DNA of 64,000 nucleotides from Melocanna baccifera (lineage: Eukaryota; Streptophyta; Magnoliopsida; Poales; Poaceae): the NCBI GenBank assembly GCA_036346265.1, contig CM070679.1, positions 11,525,787 through 11,589,786 of the forward strand, in the 5' to 3' direction. Below the pieces are notes generated by a model, which saw nothing but the letters and a program-made list of their open reading frames with translations, did not search any database and had not been told where the DNA came from. A program made the position numbers and the translations under genes. Positions 11,379 to 23,167 of the stretch are shown in pieces (within the stretch, counting starts at the first letter, position 1; each line of letters begins with the position of its first letter).

Positions 11379-11683
11379 TGTAATATCCCAAAATTTTATT
11401 CTCCTTTTTATGTGATTTGTTGGATTTTATTTGGATTTCTTGATTTTATTTGAAGCCTTGAAGTGAGAAAATTTAATTTTCTATTTTATAAAGGTCAAAA
11501 TAAATGTATTACAATTTTTCTGAGTCATTTGTGTATTTATAATAATTTTTAGAAATTTCTAGAAATTAAAAACTCCCTTTTTAAAGTTAAATTGTGTTTT
11601 TATAAAATCCAAATACTAAAATAAGTTAGAAATATTTTTATTAAGTCTAGAAAAGTTCCAGATGATTCTCTGAATTTTTCTGA
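11379..11683 (+). repeat. 3' LTR, truncated
   Basis: Starts TGTAATATCCCAAAATTTT and follows 3468-3780 closely, then homology stops at 11683 (gaatttttctgaaaacg). The rest of the LTR is missing. The break coincides with the outer edge of the inverted-duplication arm. Confidence 0.85.
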
Positions 11684-13004
11684 AAACGACAGATTTGTCA
11701 TAAAAAATATTTTGATATAATTAATTTTAAATTATTTTTACTAACAATAATTAGGAAAATAATGGTTAAAACTGTGTATTGAGACCGTGGTGATGTTTGA
11801 AACGACAAGTAAAAATAATGGAGGTATACAATATTTGTGAAAAAAAGATATAATTACTTTTGTTTTTGTCAACCAACCTGATAAAATAAACTATAGTTGA
11901 AGTTTTGACAAAAATATATATGGGCCATCGATGTATTTCACAATAAAAAAACTAAAGTAAAAGTATGGAATACCAAGCGTGGAATCCCTGAGTAGAAAGA
12001 AGAAAGAGAGATTATTTTTTGTGACAAGCAAGGCTTAACATGCTCATACATAGCTCATTAGGTCTGTCATATTCTTCGTCAACCGCATGCGTCGGATCAG
12101 GTCAGGAGATAGATAGATCATGGTCGTTACCACGTCGTCGACGCCGAGCACGTAGCTCCTCGCTACCTCAGACTGCCAGCACAAAGGCTATCTCGATCGG
12201 CCAAGATCGGCTGGACCTCCTCGCGGTGTGTCGATTGACCTGCTGTACTAGAGACTAATCAATCTCGAGATGTTAACTCTTTGGAAGTTCTGACGTACAG
12301 TAAGTTCTGCTCCATCCCATCAGGCCTTAAGCCTTAACACCGCGATCAAACCGTACACACAATGGTTCATTCAGTCTCGCGTCATTAGCACAATAGCACG
12401 TGAGATCAACTAACCTTCCAAGAGGACATATGGTCCGTATCAGACGACAATTTTTATGTTGAAAAGTAAGTGACATATCAGAGTAGGTAGATGTCTAGAT
12501 CGAAAAAATAGGCATTTCAACATTCGACTTTTACTTCCACTTTCAACTAAAAAAAAATCCCCCAAATACTCGCTTTCAAGTAGTCAAATGTGACATTCAC
12601 TCATCGATCTGCCTTTCAACTTTAGGCCTGCAACTTTCTACTCGAAAATCTGAAACTTTTGATTCAAAAAAATCCAAATCAAGGGCTTTCAACTTTATAT
12701 TCTGAAACTTTCTACTCGCTTTGAGGGATTTCAAATCATTTTTGAGGAAAATCAAATTGATTCCAAACGAAAAATCAACTAGAGTTCGAGGGCCTTCTTC
12801 TGTGGCAATGACGACGGGACGGATGGAAAAGAAAATAAAGGATAGCTTTTGACCAGGTCGTGGGCTAGGCGTACACGTTCCAACCAGGCTCGATTGCTCG
12901 GCTAGATGCGTTGTGACGCGCACATGTGTGTTAGCAATTTCGCAGGAACTATTAGATATTTTATGTTGAAAACTAAGTGGCATATCAGATTAGATAGATG
13001 TCTA

Positions 13005-13470
13005 GATCGAATACGATGGAGTAATATCACAAAGTATATTACTCCTAAATTCTTTATCCTCACGAGCTCCAGAAGAACAAAAAGGAAAGATACTGAACAT
13101 AAGTCTTGTGATAATTCGTTAGATTTATTCACAAAATCTCTCTCAGTTTCTAGCTTCCAGAAATGTGTTCGAGGCATAGAGAAGAGACAGCTTAGAGAGT
13201 TACAAGTTTAAGGGGAATAAATCCCTGAACCATAGCCTTGATGTAAGGTCACAAGATTTATATAATCCTGAAGATTTAAATATTGTACTCTTTTCCCTTT
13301 GTGAGTTTTTTCTGAAAATTTTCCCATATAAAGGTTTTTAATAAGGCAACTAGTGCATCACAAGGAACAAATGCGATGCATTCTTTTCTTCATCCCTTTT
13401 TTCCAACTGAGTTTTTGGGACGAATTTTTAATGAGATATGTGCGTGCCGTGGTATTCGTCCAAGGGGGAG
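13005..13470 (+). pseudogene. Ty1/copia RNase H C-terminal end and 3' untranslated part
   Basis: In the frame starting near 13010 one reads TPKFFILTSSRRTKRKDTE, then CDNSLDLFTKSLSVSSFQ, ending LRELQV and a stop at 13209-13211. LADLFTKSLP-like motifs close the RNase H of copia polyproteins. The 3' untranslated part runs to a polypurine tract (caagggggag, 13461-13470) just before the LTR. Only the 3' end of the element is present: upstream sequence belongs to the CPS 5' segment. An inverted copy lies at 30278-30647 plus 41227-41290. Confidence 0.75.
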
Positions 13471-13711
13471 TGTTACGAAACTTAGAATGTTTCAATGTGA
13501 GCAAATACCAGGATTGCCCCTGGTAGGCTTGGACTATAAATAGAGAGGAATTGTACCATGTAAATATATCAGAGATCAGAAATCAATAAAGACTACATCT
13601 GGTGTTCTATCTCAATTGGTATCTCTATGATTGATCTATTATGTCTTTTGGTGATTGGTTGGTTGTGTGGATTGTGTTACCGTTTATCTATTTTTCATCC
13701 ATTTCTCAACA
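13471..13711 (+). repeat. Copia 3' LTR (241 bp)
   Basis: Begins TGTTACGAAACTTAGAATG after the polypurine tract and ends TTTCTCAACA. A TATA-like 'ctataaatag' lies near 13533. The inverted copy at 30037-30277 is also 241 bp. The bases after the LTR (gtcat; atgac in the inverted copy) are one half of the target duplication; the other half is lost with the 5' end of the element. Confidence 0.8.
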
Positions 13712-13805
13712 GTCATCACATTGGCCGAGCAAAATTCTTCATGCAGATGAAGCCGTGAAGGATTACCTTTGTTCGTCTGAGTTTTTTTAGCTTATATCGT
13801 ATTAC

Positions 13806-14697
13806 CTCCGAACCACCTACACAGACTACCGTTCTCCATCGTTCATCTTCGCTGCACATTCAGGAGGTACGAGATTCGTATTCTACATCCGGAATATTTA
13901 TTGTGACTAACATTGTTTCATCTTGCATCCTCTAATTCAACGTGAAGGTGACATCGAGTCCACCAATAACGATACGGGCCTCCTAAATGCTTCTAGGGAG
14001 AGATACAAAGCGCTAGGGTTTGCAGCGTACGTAAGGCATAGCTCAGCATTCACACCATGCCCAAAGTTTAGAGACTTCGATGGGTAGAGCTCTTCCGGCT
14101 TCGTTGCCATGTCGTACGGTCAAGGCGAGAGTCCATCCGCACCACGAGGGGGATTTCTAGAGTCCTTCATTCATGACATCGATGCTTATTGGACCAAGCT
14201 TGTTGTACCTCAGTCTACTGGACTACCACCGGCCACTCAACAAACAGAATGGTCTCCATACCTCCTCCGAACAGAGATGCAAACTCCAGACCGGCTGACG
14301 TACCCTACGGGATATACTCGTGCTCAACAAAAGATAAGGCCACGCACGAGGAGCCAGATGCGGCAAGGAGATAGCAATTGCTTAGATCGGTGAGCCATAT
14401 CGCATTCCGTGAGATACGTTTTTGTACTATTACATGTACTTCTACAAATATTTATAATATATGAAATTCTACAAAAAAACAATTACTATGACCGTGTCAG
14501 CATGCTGCCAGGGGGGACAGCACATACATAACAATATTAGCGCAGGCGAGGGAGTGCGCGAGGAGGGACAACACCGACAGAGTGATAATTGTGCAAAGGA
14601 CATAGTGGGAAAGAAAAGATAGCAGCAACGGGCCGACATATGTGCGAAGGACAGAGGACAACACCGACAGAGTGATAATTGTGCAAAGGACACAGAA
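13806..14697 (+). pseudogene. PMD transposon gene C-terminal part, copy 2
   Basis: Same sequence as 2550-3467, with fewer disruptions near the end. A frame from 14109 reads MSYGQGESPSAPRGGFLESF, then DIDAYWTKLVVPQSTGLPPA and TYPTGYTR. The 3' flank has the same 'acaacaccgacagagtgataattgtgcaaaggac' block, duplicated around 14575 and 14660. Compared with copies 1 and 3 it lacks about 60 bases after 'catgctgcc' at 14505. Confidence 0.55.
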
Positions 14698-15745
14698 ATC
14701 ATCATCACAGACGATTCAAAAATGTCATCACAGACAGTTTTTTGAACCATCTGAATTTATGGGTCAGTGATAATCGAAGGTTATTACAGACGGTTTGTGA
14801 GCCGTCTGTAAAGAACACTATTACAGACAGTTTGTAACTAGAACCGTCTGTGAAGAACACTATCACAGATGGCTCTAACCAAAAACCGTCTGTGGTACTC
14901 ACATATCACAGACGGTTCTAGCCACCAGTTGTCTATGATGTATGAGTATCACAGACGGTTTATATTTTGAACCGTCTGTGATAGTGTTTTTTACAAATGG
15001 TTTATACCATAAAACTGTTTGTAATAGTTCATTATATACCTTTTTTTCTATTTTTCAGTTAGCCTAAGAAAATGTTAGCTATGCATTTTAAAAACAAGCA
15101 AATACAATAGAAAACACTGTAGATAACATCAATAAATATAGTAAAAAATATTTTATTTCCATTACAATCCACCATTACAAAATTACAAGCAAATGTAGCA
15201 GAGAACATTCCATTTCTATTAGAAACTGAGCAATAGAGAAGAAAGAACATAGAAGAAACAGAGATCCTAATGGAAGCTTAACCACACCGATGATGCCTCT
15301 ATGCCTAGGCCTTCTCATCCCTGATGCAATGCGCAAACTGGATGTCCTTGATGCCCACCATCGCAGGTGCCGACTTGAGTGCATGAAGTAGGGGTCAGGG
15401 TTAAGGAGGAGGATGGTGACGAGGCTGAAAAGATTTTAAGCGCTTGAAGACGGTGAGGACGGGGTCAAGGAGGAGGACGGTGAGGAGGCTGGAGAGATTT
15501 TAAGCGCATGAAGACGGTAAGGACGGGGATAAGTAGGGGATGTGTTCAAGTGAGTATTTATAGGGGAGAGGTGGGAGCTACGATCCATGAGGTAGGCGTT
15601 GATTAGTTTCTATTGGCTGGAATTAGGTTGGGGAGAATCGACAGGCCAAGCGGTTAGAGACCAAATTATCATAGACGGTTTGAATCACAAACTGTCTGTG
15701 AAACATAATTATCACAGACAGTTTGAACCACGAACCAAGAAATTA
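14698..15745. mobile_element. CACTA-like DNA element with inverted subterminal repeats
   Basis: At least ten copies of 'tcacagacggtt' or its reverse 'aaccgtctgtga' occur in both orientations at 14700-15040, and more at 15665-15735. Internal matches read 'cactatcacag' (14858) and 'ctgtgatagtg' (14985). Dense mirrored subterminal motifs of this kind are typical of CACTA (En/Spm) elements. I could not place exact ends or a target duplication and there is no transposase, so the assignment is tentative. The middle (15060-15400) is AT-rich and carries no recognisable gene. Confidence 0.45.
15402..15535. repeat. Two-unit tandem repeat, period about 68 bp
   Basis: 'ggaggaggatggtgacgagg' at 15402 and 'ggaggaggacggtgaggagg' at 15470 start two similar units, each ending in 'gacggggat/gtca'. 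Confidence 0.7.
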
Positions 15746-15749
15746 ACCC

Positions 15750-18700
15750 ATGCCATTCAAAGACATGGTTGCTTGATGTCCCTCCTTGGACCTCCTCAAC
15801 CCCTATAAAAGGGAGCCCCATGAGCCCCTCCTCATTCTCACTCAACCCCGAAAATCTCAAGTCCCCACTCCTCTTCTTTTGGTCGCAATTGAAGTTTTAC
15901 TTTTGTGTTTCAAACATCGTTCTTCGGCCTTTTGCGCCTCATCCAGTGGAGCCCCGCCACTTTTGACCACATCCCCGATTTTGCCTCGTCGCGTTCTACG
16001 CGGTGCTTACCTCGCCTTTGCCGGAGCATCGTCGCCACCGTGAGCCAAATCAGGTCCCCGTCCTCACGTCGCCACCGGCCGACCGTGTATGCCCGACCAA
16101 GACTAAGGTGAGCATCATGTTCCCCACATTCCACTCTTCATTTCGCCGTAACTCTCGCATGTTAACTCATCTTCGTTTGCCCGGAATGTCGATGTCATCC
16201 TGTCGGTTGCCTAAAGTCTTGTCCACCGCGTTTCGCTTGTCCGTTGGCCAAGCCGTCTGCGCCGTTAAGTTCGTTTCGACGCGTTCTATGCCGTGCTCCC
16301 CTCTGTTTGTCCAAAATCCTTCCCCAAATTTTTGCGCCCGATACCTAGCTATGGCCGCAAATGGCACTTCGCGTCCCCATCTGTCCGGGAATGCGTTCAA
16401 CAATCCGTTCACGTCAGAACGTGCCAAACCATCCCAGGTGGTTACCTGTTAGACGGTTTTGGATTCGCCTCACCGAGCAAAAAGATATTGAGTTTTTTGT
16501 TTTTTGGTACCGTCGTCGTTCAAACGATGATTGTGTCAACTCTGGTAAGTTTTCGGCTTATCTGATATTTTTCCTAGCCTTGTCTCATTGCGTTCTAGGC
16601 CGTGCTCACCTTACTTCTTCATGTTATTTGCCCGAAAAGTTTTCTTCTCTCTAACCCAATGTCGTTGTTGCTGTCCACGTCGTCACCGTGCTCCGTTTGA
16701 CGTGCCGTCACTTCCTACCTGTGCCTTGGGTCCTTAGCAACCTATTTTGCTAGTTGGCTTCACCTCCCATGCCTTTTCTCACTGACACCACGGCCAAAAA
16801 CAACTCTATGTTAGTTTTGCGCACGAATATTCTTGATTTTTCTTTTTATAGAATTTTCTGATCCGCCAATTTTTCAATTGCTCGTTCTCTTCCGTCCGAA
16901 CTCCGAATCAAGTCATTCATGTTTCTAAATTCATCTAAATTCATAATCTATTTCTTAGTATGTATTTTGTAATTTTTGGATTTTCTCGACTGCCCCTTGG
17001 CTGAGCCTCATCATCCCGGAACACTGTCGCCACCGCTGCCTGAGTTGTGCCACCGCTTCATCTCGCCGACCACCTTCCAGCCACTTGTGGTAATGCACAG
17101 GAGCACCAGTGTACTCCTCGTAGTTCCCTCTCTCTTTTTACACCCTCGCCAGACGCTGTCGCTCACCGGAACTCTAGCGTACCGTTCGTCCTCGCGCGCC
17201 GAGCCACCTCAGCGCCACCTCTCTCTTTTCCCGTTCGGATGGTCCGAACGGTCCTTTGACCATTCAAACTAGTCCAAACTTCTTCGTGCATTATCACCGT
17301 TTGATTCCCATCTAACGGCATCTACTAAGCCCTTCCCTTCTCTTACCCACTTGGCAAGCCATGTTCGCACCCAACCCATGTGGCAGCCACGCAACTACCG
17401 AGTACTACTCGAAGTTGATCACGACTTCGACCTCTGAGTATGAAGATAACTTTCGACCTCTCTTAGCCATCTGATTCTTAGACTCCGACGTTCGGAGGCT
17501 CATAAGAATTCGACGTCCGGAGGCTCTTTAGACTTCGCCGTACAAAGGTTCTTTAGACTCCGACCGTTAGAGGCTTCTTAGACTCCGACTGCTCAGAGCC
17601 TTCAACTTTGACTTCGATCTTCAAACCCAGAGACTTCGACCTTCGAAGACTTCGATTTTGACTAACCTTCGGAGACTTCGACTCTAGCCTTCGACCTTCG
17701 ACCTCGAAGACTTCGACTTCGGCCTTTGATCTCGGAGCTTTCGACTTCGACCTCCGTCTTTGAACTGACCATGGCAGCTGGACCGTTTTAATCTCCGCAC
17801 CCTCTGACCTCTCTAAACTCTCCGATCTCTTCGACCACTCGAAGCCGTCCAACCTCTCCAAGCTATCCGATTCTTTCGACCATGGCTTCGACTACGCCTT
17901 CGATCATGGCTTCGACCATACAAAAATATTGTAGCTTCCGACCACTTTTCCTTCACAAAGAAAAGAATTCTAATAATTCTTTTGATTCATTTCTTTGGAA
18001 TTCAAAAGTCGTTCTCCTTTATCCTAACTCCTTTTTGGACCCATTCAAATTTCTAAATTCATCTAAAGTCATATTCTATCTCTCAGTATATATTTTATTG
18101 TCTTTAGATTTTATTTGGATTTTATTTGAGTTTAGTTTGTTCTGCCTTTTCGCGTGTCGACTACGATTAGTCTAGAGAGTATAACTTTGGCGAACTTCAG
18201 TAAACTTCGAAGCAAGGCAAGTTACACCTTTGATTATGTTGCTTCTTGTAATTTAAATTACTTATGTTGTTTTTAAAATTATTATGCATGCATATTTTTA
18301 TTCAAATTTAGTTTAAATTCGATTTAAATTCTAGTTATATCCAAATCCTTTGTGTATGACCAAATTTGACATTGAACTTCCTTATGCCTTGTCATCTTAG
18401 ATGAAAATCTAGTTAGTATAATAGTATTAAGTAAAAATTTTATAGAATTACTTAGCCATACTTAGAATGATTTAACTGGGAATATTTGTTTCACTGGAAA
18501 ATGATGAGTTTCTAAAATCTATTCTTGACTACGGTGAGTCAAGAAGGAATATGAATGTTTCAAAAAAAATATAAAATCTTGGTTTGGACCTAGGCTAATG
18601 GTTAGGTGGTGGGTGCTGGCATGCATTGTTGTTCGGTGACACAATGTTGATTGTCAAGCACTAGAGGTATGTGGTTTGAGCCTACGTCAAGTTAAGGACC

Positions 18701-18860
18701 GGTCTGTGAGATACTGTTGCAAAATCATGTCGTACTACCACAAGACTGGTATAGGACAGTCCTGTCTGACTAATTTGTGAGGTCCCAACTTTGGTCTCGC
18801 TATAGGTTGAATGTGAGTGTGGCGTATGCCATGAGAAGTCTCACACGGCACAAGAGGGGG
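15750..18860 (+). repeat. Tekay-like LTR remnant 2 (5'-truncated)
   Basis: A TATAAAA box at 15804-15810 is followed by a long C-rich leader (15815-17400), as in the LTR at 3468-7101. Segment 18160-18250 (cgattagtctagagag ... gcaaggcaagttacacc) and 18580-18860 (ttggtttggacctaggctaatggttagg ... cacaagaggggg) align with 5540-5620 and 5960-6250. The start TGTAACATC is missing; the CACTA-like sequence lies upstream. Homology ends abruptly at 18860. No open gene inside. Confidence 0.65.
17400..17900. repeat. Degenerate TTCGAC-rich low-complexity repeat
   Basis: Dozens of 'cttcgac', 'ttcgacc' and 'cttcggag' words follow each other. Three spaced copies of a 'gactccgac/ttagactccga' motif lie at 17480-17590. 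It lies within the transcribed leader of LTR remnant 2. Confidence 0.7.
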
Positions 18861-21180
18861 AAGTTACTGTACTGTGGACCCGACGCACGGGAGAGAGGGT
18901 TCACGGTGGACTCAATTCATAGAACTGTGCATGGGGTGAGTGCTGACGTGGCGGCTAGGGCTGACGTGGCACTAACTCTTCTCCTCCCAATGCTGCCTCT
19001 CCTTCCCCGTCACCTCTCCTTCCCTATGCTTCCTCTCCTTCCCTACACTACATCTCATCCCAACGTCGCCTCTCCTTCCCTATGCTTCCTCTCCTCCCGA
19101 TGCCGCCTCTACTTCCCTACGCCACCTCTCCTCCCTATCACCTCTCCTCCTAAAGGTATGGATCCCACTTCTTTTTAGAGGTAGATCATGGTGAGTTTGG
19201 TAGATGAATGGAGATGTGGTGGCTCTGCACATGAGGAGGGAACCAAGAAGCGATGGCACTGGGAGAACTATTGCACGATAGATTGTAGGCTTTTGATTGC
19301 TCGATGAGGATTTTTGTCAAAATTGAAGTCACAGTGACAATCTAGATTTATTCTGCTAGTTTGATCTCTCATATGGTAGTTATTTATTTTTTTGGAGTGT
19401 AGTCTGTGGCTCTGTCAATTGCCTATGCTCAGTTTTGTGCTCAGTATTGCTTACTGTTGTTGTTAGGCTTTGCCGAAAATATACATATGTTGAATCTGCA
19501 ATTGCCAAAAATATATGTTGAGTCTGCAGTAACTCTACTACGTTACTAGTGCCTGATTTCTTTCGAAAACTGTTGTTTATGCATGCTCTTGACATTGATA
19601 CTACACTGAGGTATATAATATTCAATTATTCAAACTAACAAAATATTTGAAGGTTTGTCACTGTGATAATTGAAAAATTGACAAGAGTGGAAGAAGGCTA
19701 AGTTTTTAACTTGCGCAAGTCATCTGAGAGTAATACTACAATTGTTAATCTGTGCATTATGTAGATTTTAAATGCTCACATGTGTGTTTTATTAAGCATA
19801 TTGCCGTATGTTAATGATATGAGTCAGCTATCTATTTTTAGAGATAATATATATATACCGTCATGTCATTTTCATATTGTTGTATATATGCTATCTTGTA
19901 GTTGTTGAGAAATACATGTTGTGTTCAAAATATTAAACAAATAGCTAGAGAATAAATTTAGAGATAAATTGTTGGAACTTTTGTTTCTCAGTGAGTTGGA
20001 GTTCTTAGAGACAACATTAAGGCTGGGTCGTGTTATTGCTCTAAGATCTATTTGAAGTGGTACGTTAGTGTTCCAAAGGGACCTTATAGCAATAACATAT
20101 ACCACAGAAATCTTCAAAGGTCATGAAGCAAATCACACACTCTAGTATGTTAGATTCTATGAAGTAAGTTATGGCTACTATCTCTTCCTCATTATCATGC
20201 TACGTGTTGGGCTTAGTTGTTGTTTTATACGTAAAAGAATCTTTGGGCTGCCAGTAGCCTAAATGTTATTTTACGCACAAGACAACAACCTAAGCCTAGC
20301 GCACAACGTGATGAGGAGGAAGAAACTGTGGCCATAACAAACTTCATAGAATTTAAGACACTACTGTGTGTCATTAGCGTCATAGAATATTGTTTACACT
20401 CATAGCTCACCGTAATGACTTTTTCTTGTAAAAGTGATGACGTCCGCATAGTCAGCATCGTCGCCATCGACATCGCCGAATGGGTCTGACCCTCCGAAGA
20501 CCAGGGTAACTAAGCATGGTAAAGGAGTATCGAAAAGTCCAGAGGGCCGAATGACCATCACGGTGGTCTCTCCGGATAGGGTTCGTCTGCTACCGAAGAA
20601 AGAGGCGGCAGCATTCCGGACTACCTGCAGGATAATTGGAAGGAGACGGGTCCCCATCACCGTAGCAAGCTAGAAAGCTTTGATAAATGATCGAAAACAT
20701 CAGCTGTGGGTGAAAATAACAGAGTCGTTTGAGATCCCAGCAGAAGTTCAGGGACTCGTGCGACAACAGGCGCTCCTTCAACAGACCTTTAAGAGCATGC
20801 TTTTCATCCAGTACATGACCAAGGATCGCACATCCTTCATGAGGTATGCACAAACAAGGAAGGCCTTTTGTGCAGATGAAGACAATGACAGAATTTCAAT
20901 AGCAAAGTGCGGCGCACAAGGTTCTCCAGGCACAAAACACTCACCTCTACAGACTCGGCACTGCTGGATACATGGGTAACATCCTACAATGGAGAATGTA
21001 GGATGAGCTCGCAATCTGATCGGAGGCCTCCTCTCCATTTGCCAGGATCACAAACAAGCGTGCCTGAAACTGATTAAGAGTGAGGTCATCAACTATGTCT
21101 TCAAGTGTCTCCTTTTTCAAAAACCCCGTATATGAGGAAGCGTCCCAACGCTTGTTAAGATATGTTAGATATATTAAAAT
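18861..21180. other. Unassigned repeat-derived sequence between LTR remnants
   Basis: A C+T-rich tandem-like stretch (18985-19150; cctctccttccc repeated) begins the region and could be the leader of another LTR. 19200-20400 is AT-rich with no gene. 20400-21110 is more balanced in base use and has medium-length open stretches on both strands. One minus-strand stretch (20400-20660) ends SDPFGDVDGDDADYADVITF. I do not recognise any of them and cannot support a gene. Confidence 0.4.
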
Positions 21181-23167
21181 TTCTAGTTGTTATTCGCCTC
21201 AGAAGCACAACTAGAGGATAAAGATTTCATAACTGAGAAAGGGCAAGGCAAATTGTGTCCTTTAATCATGTTCAACTCAGATTTTAAATATATTATTTAT
21301 TTATTTTATTTTATTTTAAATTATCATGCATTGCTATTTTATTACAAACCTTCGTATGTGGTAGTTATTGTCCAACTTGATCAATCCCCCATTTGATAAT
21401 TTGAATGACATAATTTCATTATAACCATATGATGAAAAATTATTTAGTGATACCATACTAGTTATCATATGGGTTGTACAATCAATTTGCTTAGCTATAC
21501 TTATAGTCAAGGTAGTCAAAGTCGAGATCCTAAGTTGGATCGATTTGCCTCCGGTAGGATCGAATCGTAGAATCGGCGATTCTACGGATTTATAAAAATA
21601 GACATATTTAACATCTATATTGTAAGTTTGTATGATTTTTATATGGTTTACCACTTACTTTTAACCAAAAAATGGGCAAAGCACTTCTTATCAGTTATCA
21701 CACAAATATACAGGGCACATGTGTGTTTAGACCTATATTTGACCACACAGGTATAGTATGGTTTATTTTTTCAACTAAAGAACTTACAAAAATGACATGA
21801 TTCAAAATGATTCTACGCTACGATTCTCCCACGATTCTAAACGATTCTACACTTCGGAGCGCGATTCTACCACGATTCTACCTGATTCCAATTCTAAGTG
21901 TGATCTGGATCGACAACCTACCGTAAGTTCGTAGAATCGTACGACTCTACGAGTAGGATCGCGACTCTGACTACCTTGCTTATAGTTATGTTGGGCTTAT
22001 CATCACATATGATCAATTAATTAATTTAACTTAATAAAATATTGAATCATGGTTGTAGCCACAGTGATAAAGTTTGTGTACCATGATATTGGTGTTGGTT
22101 ATACAAAATTGATTTTCACTCAGGCGAGTGATCGTGCAATAAAGGAAGAAGTGTGAATTCACTTTGAGGGATGCAGATATCTTGCATAGGTAATGTCTAA
22201 GAACTTAACTTTGTGCGCCATTAATGTAAACCATAACGCACAAACCACATATCTAGTATAAGATAAACCTGACTAATTAATTTATGATATTTTAATTTCA
22301 ATCTCGCCATTGTGATGAACATGATTGCTGATTTCCATGAGACGCAAGGGGGGTGTGATGCGAAACCCTAGTGGACAGGATTGAGTTGTGGTTAAGCATT
22401 GTAAAAATCTTGTTGTGATTTCCTTTGGTGCGGGGATGATCACATCGTGTGGGTATAGTTATACAATGATTGATGATTGATGATTTCACACGAAGAGTAG
22501 ATATTTCATAAAACTTAGTTGGGATAATTTGAAAAGTGAATGGTTAGTTCACTGATAGTTTAATTCATGAATGGTTAGTTCACGAGTGGTTCACTGGGTG
22601 GACGGTTAGTTCACTTGTGATTCATTTAATTCCTTTAATTAGTTACTTATTATTATTTTATTTAAAGTTTATTTTCAATCTATTTGTTATATTTATTTTA
22701 AATTATTGTTTTCTGTAAAATAACTTTTCAGCTATCCATTGATAAGCCTTATATATTATATTGTATTTTTGTTACAAACGACTTGCTGAATACCAATGTA
22801 CTCATGGTTTATGCCTATTATTGCTCAGTTGAAGAGGAACCATATCAACAAGAGGTACTTGAAGGAGGATATTTCGACGACTTCGCGGATTAGGACTTCG
22901 CTCCCCAGTCAATTGCCTATGGGCATATCGAATGGCTACCATTCTTAATTTTATTTTTCACGGCTAGTTTCTTAATCCCTTCAGGCTAATATTTGTAAGC
23001 TTAGCCATAAGATCGTACTCTAATAACTATAAATATTTGAGTCTTTTCTTTTATTAATCGTGTATATGATTGATATTTTATCTATATTTACACTGTGTGC
23101 ACTAGCGTGATCTTAGACTAGTACGGTATACACAGAGAGTCTGAATTTACAAAATCGAGTCTTGACA
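21180..23167 (+). repeat. Tekay-like LTR remnant 3 (3' two-thirds)
   Basis: 'aagggcaaggcaaattgtgtcc' (21240), 'caatttgcttagctatac' (21483), 'aacctgactaattaatttatga' (22267), 'gtgatgcgaaaccctagtgg' (22356), the 'acgacttcgcggattaggacttcgct' region (22878) and the end (tgtgcactagcg ... cttgaca, 23096-23167) align in order with 5600-7101 of the complete LTR. A hAT MITE (21508-21978) interrupts it. Confidence 0.65.
21508..21978. mobile_element. hAT-type MITE with perfect 8-bp target duplication
   Basis: The termini are CAAGGTAGTCAAAGTCGAGA and, at the right end, CGCGACTCTGACTACCTTG, nearly perfect inverted repeats of about 25 bp. CTTATAGT flanks it on both sides (21500-21507 and 21979-21986). An 8-bp duplication fits the hAT superfamily. 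Inside are many copies of 'gattcta(c)' in both orientations. 471 bp, non-coding. It lies in an LTR whose homologue at 5835 shows the empty site context (ttgcttagctatgcttag). Confidence 0.85.

Larger units (their letters stand above)
3468..11683 (+). mobile_element. Ty3/gypsy chromovirus, Tekay/Del-like, degenerate
   Basis: The element has a 5' LTR at 3468-7101 and a primer site at 7106. These are followed by an extra ORF, gag, a pol in the order RT-RNase H-integrase-chromodomain, a polypurine tract, and a 3' LTR starting at 11379. The 3' LTR homology stops at 11683, where the inverted-duplication arm begins, so about nine-tenths of the 3' LTR is missing. The order RT-RH-INT marks Ty3/gypsy, and a chromodomain after integrase marks a chromovirus. 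LTR length and the TGTAACATCCC start fit Tekay/Del (RIRE3-like). It inserted into PMD copy 1 after 'gaaggacaga'. All genes carry stops or deletions, so it is non-functional. Confidence 0.85.
11684..14697 (+). repeat. Arm A of a long inverted duplication (CPS 5' segment + copia end + PMD tail)
   Basis: From 'tgaaaacgacagatttgtc' onward this block matches the reverse complement of 43033 down to 41227, and then of 30647 down to 28975. The second arm is interrupted by an LTR element at 30648-41226. Markers shared in order are: intron-1 sequence and the last about 25 bases of the CPS transit-peptide exon (inverted, 12131-12157); 12600-13080 against 41230-41720; the copia RNase H end and 241-bp LTR (13471-13711 against 30037-30277); and the PMD tail. 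Arm A lacks the CPS promoter and most of exon 1 found in arm B (42150-42550). Instead it carries 12158-12500, which matches the region near 26.8-27.6 kb. Confidence 0.85.
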
